The notes: generated by a model not told the origin, from the letters alone. A DNA stretch of 64,000 nucleotides from Silene conica (GCA_029255685.2 CM055317.2:20406501-20470500), one strand, 5' to 3'; positions 45,570-58,240 are shown, counted from the first letter of the stretch. Translations and numbers: made by a program.

Positions 45570-46643
45570 TGTGGGGAAATAAAACATGTATTCGCCCTTA
45601 AATTGCAGGATTATAATGAAAATTACAGTCGTGAATATAGTCATAAGATTAAAAAGACATGAAAAAGAGTACAACCTTTAGTCCTTGCGCGAAAGGCCTA
45701 AGAACAGGAATTAACGCAAATTCCCTCCTATAATTTGCATCCAAGACTTAGATTGAGACGTTGCCGCGTGTGCTAGAAATCCTCTCCAACTGCCTTGCAA
45801 TATAGGGAGAGCCTTTTGAGTTTTAGATGTGAGATCTGGGTTATAGGAGAAGAAAACTCTCAAACCCTAATTTTTCCTTGAGATTTTTTTTTACAGTGCA
45901 ACAAGAGTATTCTAACATAAGGAGAAGTCTTCTCCTTATGTAGTATACACGGCCGAGATTTTCGAGTAGGGTAAGAGTGGGCTTTCCACTCTTACCTTAT
46001 TCTAATTCGTGATTCGACCCATTTAGCTATAAGTTATTCGCGGGATTTTAATTATAAATCGCACACTTGTTATCAGATATTAACGCAGTCGATGTATTAA
46101 TAATGGTCTGATAAAATACGATATTGTATAATTACCCAAATTAATATAATTGTTTATATTAATATGTGAATACAATATTTAATTAAATATAACCGTTTAT
46201 ATTTAATTTACGAATTAATCATGTAATCCGTATTAGCTAAAATTATTTCATCCGTATTAAATAATAATCTCAACATCTTATTGACTAATTTAATAGTTAA
46301 TACCTCTGACTAACTGTTTAGTCGTATCCGGCATAAATGTGACTGTATTTTCATACCTTCACATCTCTCAAACGTGTCCTATAGGTGTGACGTATAGGGA
46401 CCAGTTGATCACCGTCATCCGTATGACAATAACGTCAAACTTATCTAGCAAGCCAACCGTTATTGATAAACGTGGATCAACTGGTAATAATATTGAATTA
46501 TGCCCTTGTGATCCTTAAAGAGATTTAATAAGTCATTGTACTTAATTGTCAAGGACACCAGCCCCAATAATCTCCCACTTGTCCGTACAAGGGTATGTGC
46601 AATGACGTTATCACACTACATGTGGAGGACACAAGCTCCAACA
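45570..46643 (-). repeat. Copia 1 3' LTR
   Basis: 1074 bp. On the minus strand it begins TGTTGGAGCTTGTGTCC. A second polypurine-like tract and LTR-start-like sequence lies about 75 bp inside (plus 46571-46590). Confidence 0.95.
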
Positions 46644-47431
46644 AACTCCCACTTGTCCGTACAAGTGTAGGTGCGATAACCGATTCTCATATCCTTTTAA
46701 AATTTCTCCCACTCAATGTAAGACAATTTGCAAATCCGCATTCGCAAAGGTCGTATCTCACAAACGATCTGTATCAAGAGTGGTTTCCCCGACTAGAGAA
46801 TAACTTAACTGATAAAACGAATCTGTATTCGAGCATGGCCATGCATTTCAGTTACTACTCCTCGAGTGGCCCTGAGAAATGATAAAATCCTGATAAGGGT
46901 TTGGATATTTCCCTCAACTCGAATCCTGCCGATATCGCGCAGCATGAAATAACCCAGGAAAAATCCTCTTGGCCCCTGTTACGATGACCGTGGGAAAGAA
47001 ACCAAAGTTACCCAAAATCTGCCTTAATCTCAAGAGACAGTTGAAAGTCAAAAGACTCGACTCTAAGGAACACTATGGAGGTCCTATCCACGACCTGGCA
47101 CCCAATGTTATAAAACATTTAGGACTCCATAACGTTGTCACAGGGTGTCCTACGAGATATCCGTATAACTCGTCTTTGTGATTGGTCAGTCAGCCGTGTG
47201 ACTTATGGCTCGTTGAACCCACCATCAACCAACGTCACAAAATGATTACCTGAGTTATCAGCTCAAGTGGGTAATCAAGGACCAAAACGATGTAATGTTA
47301 ATCAGTTCACTTTGTGGTGTTCAAAATTGGCGTACAATTCCAGATGAGAAACAAAACATTATATATCATAACAATACGGTTGAATAGAGTACACGAGAAA
47401 ATGAATTATTACATGAATTCATAAGAGAGTA
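46644..47431 (-). other. Copia 1 region between pol stop and 3' LTR
   Basis: Non-coding 3' region of the element ending in the polypurine tract. No additional gene is seen on either strand. Confidence 0.7.
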
Positions 47432-49744
47432 CTACAACTTAGGAACACATCTAATTCCCATGGAATGAATGTGCCCTTCATGCTTATCACGTGGTAATGC
47501 TTTTGTGAGAGGATCAGCTATCTTGTCATCCGTAGCGATCTTATCAATGGATATCTCCTTTTGCTCCACGTAATCTCTGATTAGATGAGCTTTCCGTTGT
47601 ACATGTCTAGCCTTGTTGCTAGACTTATGCTCCTTAGCTTGGAAGATGACACCTTTATTGTCACAATAAGCGGTGATTGGGTCATTCGAACTAGGCACTA
47701 CCGAGAGTCCTTGTAAGAATTGACGCATCCATATTGCTTCCTTAGCTGCTTCTGAGGCGGCATAGTACTCGGACTCAGTCGTAGAATCTGCTGTAACACT
47801 CTGCTTAGAACTTTTCCAGCTGACAGCAGCGCCATTAAGAGTAAAAACGAATCCAGACTGAGATTTCGAGTCATCTCGATCCGTTTGGAAGCTAGCATCT
47901 GCGTAACCCGTGGCGCAGAGCGTCGAGTCGCCTCCGTAAGTCAATCCCCAATCTTTAGTCCTCCGTAGGTACTTAAGAATGTTTTTCACGGCCATCCAGT
48001 GTTGTTCACCTGGATGAGCTTGGAATCGACTAGTCACACTCAATGCATATGCAACGTCTGGACGTGTGCATATCATGGAATACATGATCGATCCTATAGC
48101 CGAAGCATAAGGAATCCGACTCATGTGCTCTTTCTCTTCCAATGTCTTAGCTTCTTGAGACTTGCTCAAGTGAAGCCCAGTAGTCATAGGAAGGAACCCT
48201 TTCTTGGAGTTCGTCATGCTGAATCTCTCTAGAATCTTATCTATATAAGACTCCTGACTGAGAGACAACATCCGTCGTGATCTATCCCTGTAGATACGGA
48301 TGCCCAAAATTCTTTGTGCCTCTCCCAGATCTTTCATCTGGAAATGGTTTTTCAACCATGCTTTAACCGAAGATAAGAGAGGTATGTCATTCCCAATCAA
48401 GAGTATGTCGTCGACATACAGTACTAGGAATACAATCTTGCTCCCACTCGACTTGATATAGAGACATGGTTCCTCGACTGATCGAATGAATCCATTCTCT
48501 TTTATCACTTGGTCGAAGCGATGATTCCAACTCCGTGATGCTTGCTTAAGTCCATAGATGGAACGCTTAAGCTTGCAAACTTTCTTAGGATGTGCTGGAT
48601 CAATAAAACCCTCAGGTTGTACCATGTACAACTCTTCCTCCAAATAACCGTTTAAGAAGGCGGTTTTAACGTCCATTTGCCATATTTCATAATCGTGAAA
48701 TGCGGCGATCGCTAAGATAATCCGAATGGAACGTAGCATGACTACGGGTGCAAAGATCTCATCGTAGTGCAAGCCTGGCACTTGGGTGAAACCTTTAGCA
48801 ACTAGTCTGGCCTTGTGGATATCTTGTTGTCCTTCCACGACATGCTTTATCTTGTAAAGCCATTTGCATTGAAGGGGACGTACCTTTGCAGGTAGGTCCA
48901 CAAGATCCCACACGTTGTTCTCATACATGGAGTCCATCTCGGATTGCATGGCTTCTAGCCATAGCTTTGAGTCAGAACTGGTCATGGCACCTTTATAGGT
49001 TGTGGGTTCATTACCCTCTAGGAGTAAGACGTCGTCTATATCATGTTCCTCGACCATACCAATGTATCTATCCGGAGGAATAGAGACTCTTCCCGACCTC
49101 CTAGGTTCCTCAGGAATATCTACCGCAGCCTCGGTTGAAGGAACTGTTTCCTCCAATGGTTGCTCGGTAGTTGGTTCTTGAACCTCCGATAACTCGAATG
49201 TTCTATTACTCGACTTGTTCTCGAGAAATTCTTTCTCTAAGAACGTCGCACTAGCCGCAACAAAAACACGTTGTTCGGTAGGCGAGTAGAAGTAATGACC
49301 AAAAGTTCCCTTTGGATAGCCTATAAAGTATGTCTTGACCGATCGCGGGCCGAGCTTATCCTCGTGTCTCCACTTGACATAAGCCTCGCAGCCCCAAACC
49401 CGAATAAAGGACAAGTTAGGGACCGTTCCCTTCCATAATTCGTATGGAGTCTTGTCAACAGCTTTAGACGGACTTCGGTTAAGTATTAGAGCGGCTGACA
49501 AAAGAGCATAGCCCCACAATGAATCAGGCACATCGGTGTGACTCATCATGGATCGAACCATATCAAGTAGAGTTCGATTCCTCCGTTCGGACACACCATT
49601 TAATTGTGGTGTTCCAGGTGGAGTTAACTGTAGAACGATGCCACAGTCTTTAAGGTGTTGATCAAACTCGTGTGAAAGATACTCACCACCACGATCAGAA
49701 CGTAGTGCTTTAATCTTTCTTCCCAGTTGGTTCTGTACCCGATT
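47432..49744 (-). pseudogene. Copia 1 pol: integrase C-terminus, reverse transcriptase, RNase H
   Basis: Open frame to the stop at 47432. It starts after two adjacent stops and shows integrase DRGGEYLSHEF and PPGTPQLNGVSERRNRTLLD (catalytic Asp and Glu), SLWGYALLSAA, then RT with QCKWLYKIKH, QMDVKTAFLNGYLEEELYM, GLKQASRSWNHRF and the catalytic LVLYVDDILLIG. RNase H has TGYADASFQTD, ESEYYAASEAAKEAIW and AYCDNKGVIFQAK. The frame is intact for over 700 codons. Confidence 0.95.
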
Positions 49745-50626
49745 CTATTATTCTTTGAACTTGTCAAAGGATTCACTTTTATACTTCATTAAGTAGACAT
49801 AGCCATATCTACTCAAATCATCCGTAAAAGTGATGAAATACCTATAGCCTTCTCGTGCGTTGATCGACATAGGGCCACACACATCCGTATGTATGAGTCC
49901 TAATAGGTCGGCAGCGCGCATTCCAACACATTTGAAGGAAATACGAGTCATCTTACCGATGAGACATGATTCACACGTGCCATATGATTCAAAATCAAAG
50001 GGCGAGATAGCTCCATTCTGTATGAGCTGTTTTACGCGTTTCTCATTTATGTGTCCCATACGACAATGCCATAGGTAAGTTTGATCTTTGTCACCTACCT
50101 TTAATCTCTTGTTATTCACATGTAATATCTCGGTGGTTTGATCTAAAATATAAATTCCATTCATGGAAACTGCCTTGCCATAAATCATATTGTGTAAGGA
50201 GAAAATACAGCTATTATTCTCTATTACAAATGAAAAACCGAGTTTATCAAGTGCAGAAACTGAAATAATGTTTTTGGACAAACTAGGAACATAATAACAT
50301 TTATATAAAAATAACTCGAATCCACTTGGAAGCTGGATCACGTATGTTCCCTTCGAGACTGCAGCAACACGTGCTCCATTCCCGACACGCTGGTCAACCT
50401 CACCCTTGATGAGGGGTTCTTGGTTTCGGAGGCCCTGCACATGATTACATAGATGAGAACCACAACCAGTATCAAGTACCCAAGTTCCGCAACTTGCATG
50501 GTTAATCTCAATCATGTGAATAAAAGAAGAAGAAGACATACCAACAGGAGTAACGTGGCCTGCTTTAATGTCCTCGCGATACACGGGGCATGAGCGCCTC
50601 CAATGCCCAGTCTTGTGGCAATGGTG
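49745..50626 (-). pseudogene. Copia 1 protease, pre-integrase and integrase N-terminus
   Basis: In frame with both gag and pol. Contains the second half of a zinc knuckle (CHKTGHWRRSC), protease WVLDTGCGSHLC, pre-integrase TYLWHCRMGHINEKRVKQLI, CESCLIGK and the integrase first catalytic Asp in GLIHTDVCGP. It ends at two consecutive in-frame stops TAA TAG (49745-49750) placed after KFKE, within the integrase core. Confidence 0.92.
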
Positions 50627-51463
50627 TCATTCCATGCTAGTATCCTTGCTCTTAGTCTTGCCATGTGAGTTGCTCGACTCACCTGGCCCACTCTTAGTAA
50701 ATCCTGGTTTCTTGAACCTGGGCTTACCTACTGCTAGGTCCCCCTGAGCTTTAGCCTTCCCTTTACCCTTTCCCTTACTGGAGATCATGAGAACATCCTG
50801 CTTCACGCTCCCACTTAATTTCAGATCCTTCTCGGTTTGTACGAGAAGGGAGTGGAGCTCATGAGGAGTCTTCTTCATGTCGTTCATGTAGTAGTTGGCC
50901 CTAAAGAGGGCGAACCCATCATGAAGCGAATGAAGCATTCGATCAACGATTATGTTCTCACTGATCTTGCAGTTCAGGGTCTCCAGTTTCTCGATATTCT
51001 CAATCATGTTGAGAATATGTGGGCTAACAGCTTGGCCCTTCTGGAGTTTCGCCTCAAAGAAGCGACAGGTATGCTCATAAGAAACGATTCTCGGAGCTTT
51101 CGAGAATTCGTTAGTGAGCGTGGTGAAAATCTTGTTTGAACCATGGGAAATGAAGCGTCTTTGCAAATTTGATTCCATTGCATAGATGAGTACCTTCTTT
51201 ATCTCACCCGCTTCCATGACGAAGTCGCTATGAGCGCGAACTTCGTTAGCTCTAGCTCCAGTTCCTGGGTGTGCCGGAATGGGCTCAGTTAAATACTTAA
51301 GTTTTCCGTCAGCAATGGCAACATTCCGTAGTGCTGCCTCCCAGTCAGAGAAGTTTGACCCATCATTTCTCAGTCTAGTAGACTGATTCATGGAGTCCAT
51401 GAAGGCTTTTAGCCAGGATTCACGTGCTAGCTTGGCACTTGGCATTGGGTCTTCACCAGCCAT
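50627..51463 (-). pseudogene. Copia 1 gag
   Basis: Starts MAGEDPMPSAKLARESWLK (ATG 51461-51463) and runs 278 codons. The UBN2-type capsid region includes NFSDWEAALRNVAIADGKL, LTEPIPAHPG and MESNLQRRF. A basic Lys/Gly-rich tail follows. The frame ends in a TGA (50627-50629) exactly at the first Cys of the zinc knuckle, whose remaining ligands continue in frame. Confidence 0.92.
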
Positions 51464-53201
51464 TAGTTATACAGCAGTTTTAATTGAACGTGTTCTACAC
51501 TGAAAAAGAAGATAAAACAAAACCATATAAGCAACTTATTGTTGTGATTTAAGTCTATATTAAATTAAATTTAAACTCGTAGACTCATGCATTTATATAA
51601 TTGATCTCCCTCAAGAATTATATAAACGATCCCAAGACTCAATTTCCGTATATTGATAAGCCCACAGCTTGGCTAATTCCACTGTTGAGCTCTTGGTCGA
51701 TGGATTTCTGTAAATCCTATCTATTAGTCCATCTCAGTCGCTAGATAGTATCGAGTGACCATGATGTTGAGATAAAATAAATCATATGTTCCCACTTACC
51801 CGACGTAGAAGGGGTCATATTATGCCTACCGACGAAGAAGGGATTCATGGGAGTCTGATTTATAAAGACTAGTCTCAATTTTTGGTTATACGAGGAAGAC
51901 CCCATCAACTTTTATTTATTCATATTAAGTGAACTAAAATCTAGCATATGCGTGAATGAATTAAATAAAGTGATGGCTTTACATGTGACACGTGACATCT
52001 GTATTGTCACAGAAAACTAACGCGTAACCTCTACATGAGTCATTTTCAGACATGTTATAGGTGGTTTGGTTTTTAGGCGGAATATGATGCAAGCTATTAT
52101 CGATGAAAGCATAAAAATAAATGCAATAAACGTAAATAAAAGTCCTAGTGTGGCCTATCCTACCAAAATAAACATAAAACAACTTGGAATCCACCGTTGG
52201 ACCCTAGAAGCTTGTCTTGATGTTCCATCTTGGTCCTTGCAGCGGGAGTGAGCATCCGGTCTCCGTCTTTGGTCTTCACAAAATTACTAATTTAAATTAC
52301 AAATATAACCCTATTTACATTCTAATTTAAATACAAAAGTAATTACATGGCAAAATCCCAAAACGGAGATTCAAGATCTCAAAATTACAAGCAAGACTGT
52401 GTTCCATCATTACGGTAACACAATCTACTAAGGCCACACTATGTTACAACCGTTTGCAAAAATTAAATACGTTATTGAAAGCATTCAAGGCATTCACAAG
52501 ACGATAAATAAAATGCATCAACTAAAAATTAAAATTGATTTATGACATAATACTGTTATTATGATTAACAAATTTTTACCAAACCACCTTACGGGATTAA
52601 AATTATGTGATTATACCGTTTTAATCACCCAATTTTAAAAATTTATAATCCATTATCTTAAACCGTTTTAAAATAATATGTATCAATCGAGGGTGAACCG
52701 TTTCACAAAAATAATATATTATTTCCGTATACAATATATTATTTTAGGCCATGGAAAATAAAAACAAGATATTTTCGAAAACAAACAGCCAGAAACAAGA
52801 GCACTCGATCGAGCAACAGGGGCACTCGATCGAGTGTCAGCGTCACTCGATCGAGTGCAGCAGGGCTCGATTGAGTGACTCGTTAATAATTGCAAATCGC
52901 TGCACTTTGAACCAAAACAAGTTTTTATCTTGATATAAAACGTGTAAATCAAAAATAAAAACAACAAGGGATTCACATATTGCTAAAAATATCGATTAAG
53001 TAACAATATGTAAATAAGAATCGAAAACAAGATCGATTACAACCCCAAAACCACACGCATGGTGCCTGTTACGAGGACACTCGATCGAGTGCTACAGAGA
53101 CTCGATCGAGTGTCGAGGCAAAAAGTCACGATTTTTCAAAAATTTAAACCTTATGAAAAACACAATTGTAAAATTTCATGGCCTTAGGCTCTGCTACCAC
53201 T
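51464..53201 (-). other. Copia 1 5' leader with palindromic CACTCGATCGAGTG repeats
   Basis: About 1.7 kb between the 5' LTR and gag. It holds six copies or close variants of the palindrome CACTCGATCGAGTG at 52802, 52823, 52844, 52864, 53078 and 53100. The primer-binding site is at about 53190-53201. No gene is seen. Confidence 0.85.
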
Positions 53202-54274
53202 TGTGGGGAAATAAAACATGTATTCGCCCTTAAATTGCAGGATTATAATGAAAATTACAGTCGTGAATATAGTCATAAGATTAAAAAGACATGAAAAAGA
53301 GTACAACCTTTAGTCCTTGCGCGAAAGGCCTAAGAACATGAATTAACGCAAATTCCCTCCTATAATTTGCATCCAAGACTTAGATTGAGACGTTGCCGCG
53401 TGTGCTAGAAATCCTCTCCAACTGCCTTGCAATATAGGGAGAGCCTTTTGAGTTTTAGATGTGAGATCTGGGTTATAGGAGAAGAAAACTCTCAAACCCT
53501 AATTTTTCCCTGAGATTTTTTTTTACAGTGCAACAAGAGTATTCTAACATAAGGAGAAGTCTTCTCCTTATGTAGTATACACGGTCGAGATTTTCGAGTA
53601 GGGTAAGAGTGGGCTTTCCACTCTTACCTTATTCTAATTCGTGATTCGACCCATTTAGCTATAAGTTATTCGCGGGATTTTAATTATAAATCGCACACTT
53701 GTTATCAGATATTAACGCAGTCGATGTATTAATAATGGTCTGATAAAATACGATATTGTATAATTACCCAAATTAATATAACTGTTTATATTAATATGTG
53801 AATACAATATTTAATTAAATATAACCGTTTATATTTAATTTACGAATTAATCATGTAATCCGTATTAGCTAAAATTATTTAATCCGTATTAAATAATAAT
53901 CTCAACATCTTATTGACTAATTTAATAGTTAATACCTCTGACTAACTGTTTAGTCGTATCCGGCATAAATGTGACTGTATTTTCATACCTTCACATCTCT
54001 CAAACGTGTCCTATAGGTGTGACGTATAGGGACCAGTTGATCACCGCCATCCGTATGACAATAACGTCAAACTTATCTAGCAAGCCAACCGTTATTGATA
54101 AACGTGGATCAACTGGTAATAATACTGAAATATGCCCTTGTGATCCTTAAAGAGATTTAATAAGTCATTGTACTTAATTGTCAAGGACACCAGCCCAACA
54201 ATCTCCCACTTGTCCGTACAAGGGTATGTGCAATGACGTTATCACACTACATGTGGAGGACACAAGCTCCAACA
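53202..54274 (-). repeat. Copia 1 5' LTR
   Basis: 1073 bp; near-identical to 45570-46643. Carries the same internal duplicated tract (plus 54201-54222). Confidence 0.95.
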
Positions 54275-54279
54275 GCACC

Positions 54280-55636
54280 ACCGCTGACTCGGGGGAGGTC
54301 GGTGCGGTGGTACCACCGTGGTTAGGTGACCGGTGTCAGGGGAGTGTTTAGATGTCGGTCTAGGGTGGTTGGCTGGTCTGGGTGGCTGTCGATGTAGGGT
54401 CTGTTCAGGGTAGTCCGGGTTGCGGATGAGGGGCTGGTCTGAGTTCGGTGGTCTTCGTTGGGGTTGTCGGCAGGTGTCGTAGGGTGTGGCTGTGTTGTGG
54501 TGGTAGATGGGGTCAGTGGTGTTGGAGGGTAGCGAGTACTGGTGTTCGAATAGGTGGTTCATGGTGGTTGTCGCGGGTCTATGTCGGGTATAAAGGCTGT
54601 GTGTTTTCGAGTCTTTCTAAGTAGTTCTTCATGTTTTATTACTTTTATTATTATTAGTATGATTATTATTATTGATATAATTATTATTTATGGTATTATT
54701 ATTTTATTAATAGTAAAGATATTATTATTTATTAAGGTATATTTAGAATAGTTTGAAATTCAAACTAAAGTTGCTATATTTGGAAGTTACTATATCGGGA
54801 AAGTTTCTATTTATGGAAACTTTCCACTTATGGAAGGTTGCCATTTATAGTAAGTATGAACGTTAAGGGGTTCGTGTAAGTTATTAATTCGTTACGTATA
54901 CCTTTCTAGGTAGCGAGTTTCGCGTGAAACATTTCTAAGCAAGCCTCGGACTTAACTGCGTACCTTGCTAATCCAGGTAGGGGAATATTGTATATATGAT
55001 GATGCGTAATCTGTTCTTATTTGGCATTAAGCATGTTTGTGATATAATATCATGAGATCGTTATATGGTGTTATCTATATTATTTTGTGATATATTACGG
55101 TGTGAATATACTGGGTCTTGTGATACGGTGTTGGATCGGTGCGGAGTATATATGGCGTTGGATCGGTGCGGAGTTTATACGGTGTTGGATCGGTGCGGAG
55201 TATATATGGCATTGGATCGGTGCGGAGTTTATTTGGCGTTGGATCAGTGCGGAGATTATTATATTGTTTGTGTATTTATTTCTTTTTCCTCTACTCAACC
55301 TCGTGGTTGACCCTGTGTATTTGTGATCACCTGTGATGAACCAATTTATTGGGGAGCAGATTGACAGGTGGCTGAGACTAAGGGGGAGCTATGGGAGGAA
55401 GAGCTTGGATCCGGACTAGACTAGAGTCTAGATCACCTTAGTCAGTTAGCATGAGTTGTACTTCGTTATTTTGTTAAGACTTCGGATACAGTTGTAAGAA
55501 CATGCTATGAGTTTAATTTTAATTAAAGTACTGTTTATCTTTCCTTTGTGTCTACTGCCTCGGGAAACCGAGATGGTAACACCTTTATTTATCTGAGGAG
55601 TCCTAGTACAGGCCCTTAAATAAATGGGGGTGTTAC
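54280..55636 (+). repeat. Gypsy 5' LTR, second part
   Basis: Continues the LTR after the copia insertion and ends GGTGTTACA. It contains a 27-bp minisatellite at 55131-55260 and probably the promoter; a GGGTATAAAGG box lies near 54584. Confidence 0.85.
55131..55260 (+). repeat. 27-bp minisatellite, five copies, in the gypsy LTR
   Basis: The core TTGGATCGGTGCGGAG recurs at 55131, 55158, 55185, 55212 and 55239 (the last with one change), an exact 27-bp period. Alternating units carry TATATATGG or TTTATACGG spacers. Confidence 0.95.
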
Positions 55637-56190
55637 ATAGTGGTATCAGAGCGAACGATCCTCAGACCTAACCTAATGAATCCAATGAATGTAGGAGAGT
55701 CTAAATAAAATGAACCCCGGGATAGGGTTGTTAGGAGCACACGAAAGGGGAAGTATGAGTCTGGGGCCCCCTCACACCGAACCATTGGCCCTATCAGTTT
55801 TACCCGGGAACCCAGAGTGGATATACGAGAGAAAAGGGTAGATTAAGAAAAGATGGAAGTAATGGTGTACTGTGATAAGTATTTTATGAAAATTCTGAGT
55901 ACAAGTGACTGTTGGAAAAGCCGGAAGGGGCATGAGCATGAAAGAATCTTTAATTGTTTGAATACAGAGATGTATATTAATATGATATGTGAAGTGATTT
56001 GAAACATGTTAGTGATTCTTCTCTCATCATGTCTAGTGATATGCGGTTATGTGATCCCTGAGCCATGTTATAGAAGAGAACTACTTTTATGGTAAGTGTT
56101 TATAGACTTTAATACTTAGGGAACATAGCCCTAATCCGAATGGGTACCCACATGAGTCGGGACTCATTTATTTTTCTCTTGTATTATAGT
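55637..56190 (+). other. Gypsy primer-binding site and leader
   Basis: TAG spacer, then TGGTATCAGAGC (55641-55652), complementary to the 3' end of initiator tRNA-Met, then about 540 bp of leader to the gag ATG at 56191. No other feature. Confidence 0.85.
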
Positions 56191-58240
56191 ATGCCTCCGC
56201 GAAGGAACAATGTCGCTAACATCACCCAAGAGGAGTTGGATCGTCTAATAGCTGAGAACGAGGCCCTAAAGGCCAAACGCATGGACTCTGCAAAAATGAG
56301 TACAATTATCGCGAGGCACCACCCTACCTAATTCACTGGGGAGGGGGAACCTCATTTGCTAGGAGCCTGGTGCCGGGAATTCAGTAACTTGTTCGAGTTG
56401 GTGGATTGCCTTGAAGAATTGAGGGTTGAACAAGCAGCCCACTATCTGAGGGGTATGGCCGGTGACTGGTGGACCGGAAACAAGGGTGAAATTCGAGAAG
56501 CAGCTAGAAAGGACGGGACCGAGTTTGTCGCTTGGGTCGCATTCAAGAGGATTTTATATGAGGTGTTCCTACCAGAATTCCAAAAGATTAACTTGAGAGA
56601 GGAGTTTGACACCTTCAGGATGACGGAGGACATGACGGTGGAAGCTTATTACAGAAAATTTATCCAGTTGGTGAGCTATGTGGGGGACATGGGGTTCGAT
56701 GATGCCATGCTGGCGATGAAGTTTGAGAGGGGTTTGTCAATAGCTATCAAGAAGAGACTGATTGCATCTCCGCCCACCACAGTCCGGGACATCTATTTAC
56801 GGGCTGGGGCGGCGGAGAGGCTCTCAGAAATGATCAAAGAGTACAAGAAGTCCAAGTCTGAAAAGAGAAAGGCTGAGGCAGTAACTGAAAGTTCGGGGTC
56901 AAAGAAGCAAAGCACCAACAAGTTTAGTGGTTACTTCAGTAACAACACTTCCGGAGGAGCGAGACATCAAAGCGGGGGAAACCACATGAGTGAGGTTTCT
57001 GGCAGTGGCTCAGCGGGGATAGTTTGTTTTGGCTGTGGCAAGAGGGGACACAAGCAGGCATTGTGTCGATCATCTGGAGGGAATCAGTCCGGGGGTTATC
57101 GTACGCCTACAGCAGGATATCAGGGATCTCGCACCCAGTCCTATGGTAGCAGTGGCTATCGCACGCCCATGACCAACTATGGTGGGGGTGCGAAGTCTGG
57201 AGGGAGCAGCAACTATCAAAGGAGCTATAACAACTATCCGAACCGCTCGTACCAGAAGCAATACAATGGGGGTGGAAGCAATCAGAAGGCGGGAGCAGAA
57301 GGGAACCAGCAGGCTGGGACATCTGGTACCAGTCAGAGTGGAGTTAAGTCCAGTGGCAAGCTCTATGCCATGGGAAAGCAGGCCGCAAAGGAGGATGCTC
57401 ATGTGGTCACCGGTACTTTTCTTGTAAACTCTAAACCTACTTTCGTACTTTTCGATTCTGGTGCGACCCGTTCGTTTGTCTCTAGAGATCATGTTAAGGC
57501 TTTGGGACTTGAGAGATTTGATTGGGTCGCGGATTCAGTGACCATACCATCAGGCGAGTCGATAGTTTGTAATAGAGTCTATGGTAGTGTAACCATCAAA
57601 ATCGGGGAAGCAATTTTCTATTGTGACCTCATAGAATTTCCACTGGGGGGCTTTGAGGTGATTCTGGGGATGGACTGGCTAGGGAAGTATCGAGCTTTCA
57701 TCGACTGTCATCAAAAGAAGATTTCCTTGAAGGAACCTAAGGGAGTGAGGGTGTCTTACAAGGGATATCGAGTCAAACCAAAAATCAAATTCATTTCTGT
57801 CAATACCCTGAAGTTTAGCTTGAGGAAAGGAGAGAGCCTGATCTTGTGCCAAATGTGGAATTGTGAGGCTGAGACTCCAAAGACTAGTGAGATACCTGTG
57901 GTACGGGAGTTTGAGGGAGTATTCCGAGATGACGTTCCAGGGTTACCGCCAAGGAGGGAAGTGGAATTTTCCATTGACCTAAAACCAGGGGCGGGACCAA
58001 TATCTAAATCACCGTACCGTATGGGACCGAAGGAGATGGAGGAGTTGAAGAAGCAGTTGGATGAACTAGCTGAGAAAGGGTTCATTCGACCCAGTGTGTC
58101 GCCCTGGGGAGCACCCGTTTTGTTTGTGAAGAAGAAGGATGGTAGTTTGAGACTTTGTGTTGACTACCGAGAGCTGAACAATGTGACCATCAAGAACCGT
58201 TATGCTTTGCCGAGAATTGACGACTTGTTCGATCAGTTAA
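56191..58240 (+). pseudogene. Gypsy gag, protease and start of reverse transcriptase
   Basis: Starts MPPRRNNVANITQEELDRLI at 56191. An in-frame TAA at 56329-56331 interrupts gag; the frame then continues. Gag core: [33 protein letters not shown]. Zinc knuckle [14 protein letters not shown]. Protease [14 protein letters not shown] and [13 protein letters not shown] start [38 protein letters not shown] and [20 protein letters not shown]. Coding breaks at DLFDQL where the copia LTR begins, so the catalytic RT residues are not in the window. Typical of Tekay/Del chromoviruses. Confidence 0.92.

Larger units (their letters stand above)
45570..54274 (-). mobile_element. Complete Ty1/copia element 1 nested in the gypsy LTR
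   Basis: LTRs 45570-46643 and 53202-54274; target duplication GCACC at 45565-45569 and 54275-54279. On the minus strand the 5' LTR (right) ends CCCCACA and is followed by TGGTAGCAGAGC, a tRNA-iMet primer-binding site. The polypurine tract next to the left LTR reads AAGTGGGAGTT. I count roughly ten differences between LTRs by eye, about 99 percent identity, so insertion is recent. Gag-pol is one frame broken by three stop codons. Confidence 0.95.
44854..58240 (+). mobile_element. Chromovirus-like (Tekay-type) Ty3/gypsy element, split by two copia insertions
   Basis: The 5' LTR begins TGTAATACC (44854) and ends GGTGTTACA (55636), followed by TAG and the tRNA-Met primer-binding site TGGTATCAGAGC (55641-55652). 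A copia element with its target duplication occupies 45570-54279 within the LTR; without it the LTR is about 2.07 kb. Gag-protease-RT follows from 56191 and breaks off at 58240, where a second copia element begins. The rest of RT, RNase H, integrase, any chromodomain and the 3' LTR lie beyond the window. Confidence 0.9.

Noticed and set aside
52719..52976. Open frames across the palindromic repeats in the copia 1 leader
   Set aside because: Produced by the 14-bp repeats; they read as Ser/Arg/His repeats in either direction.
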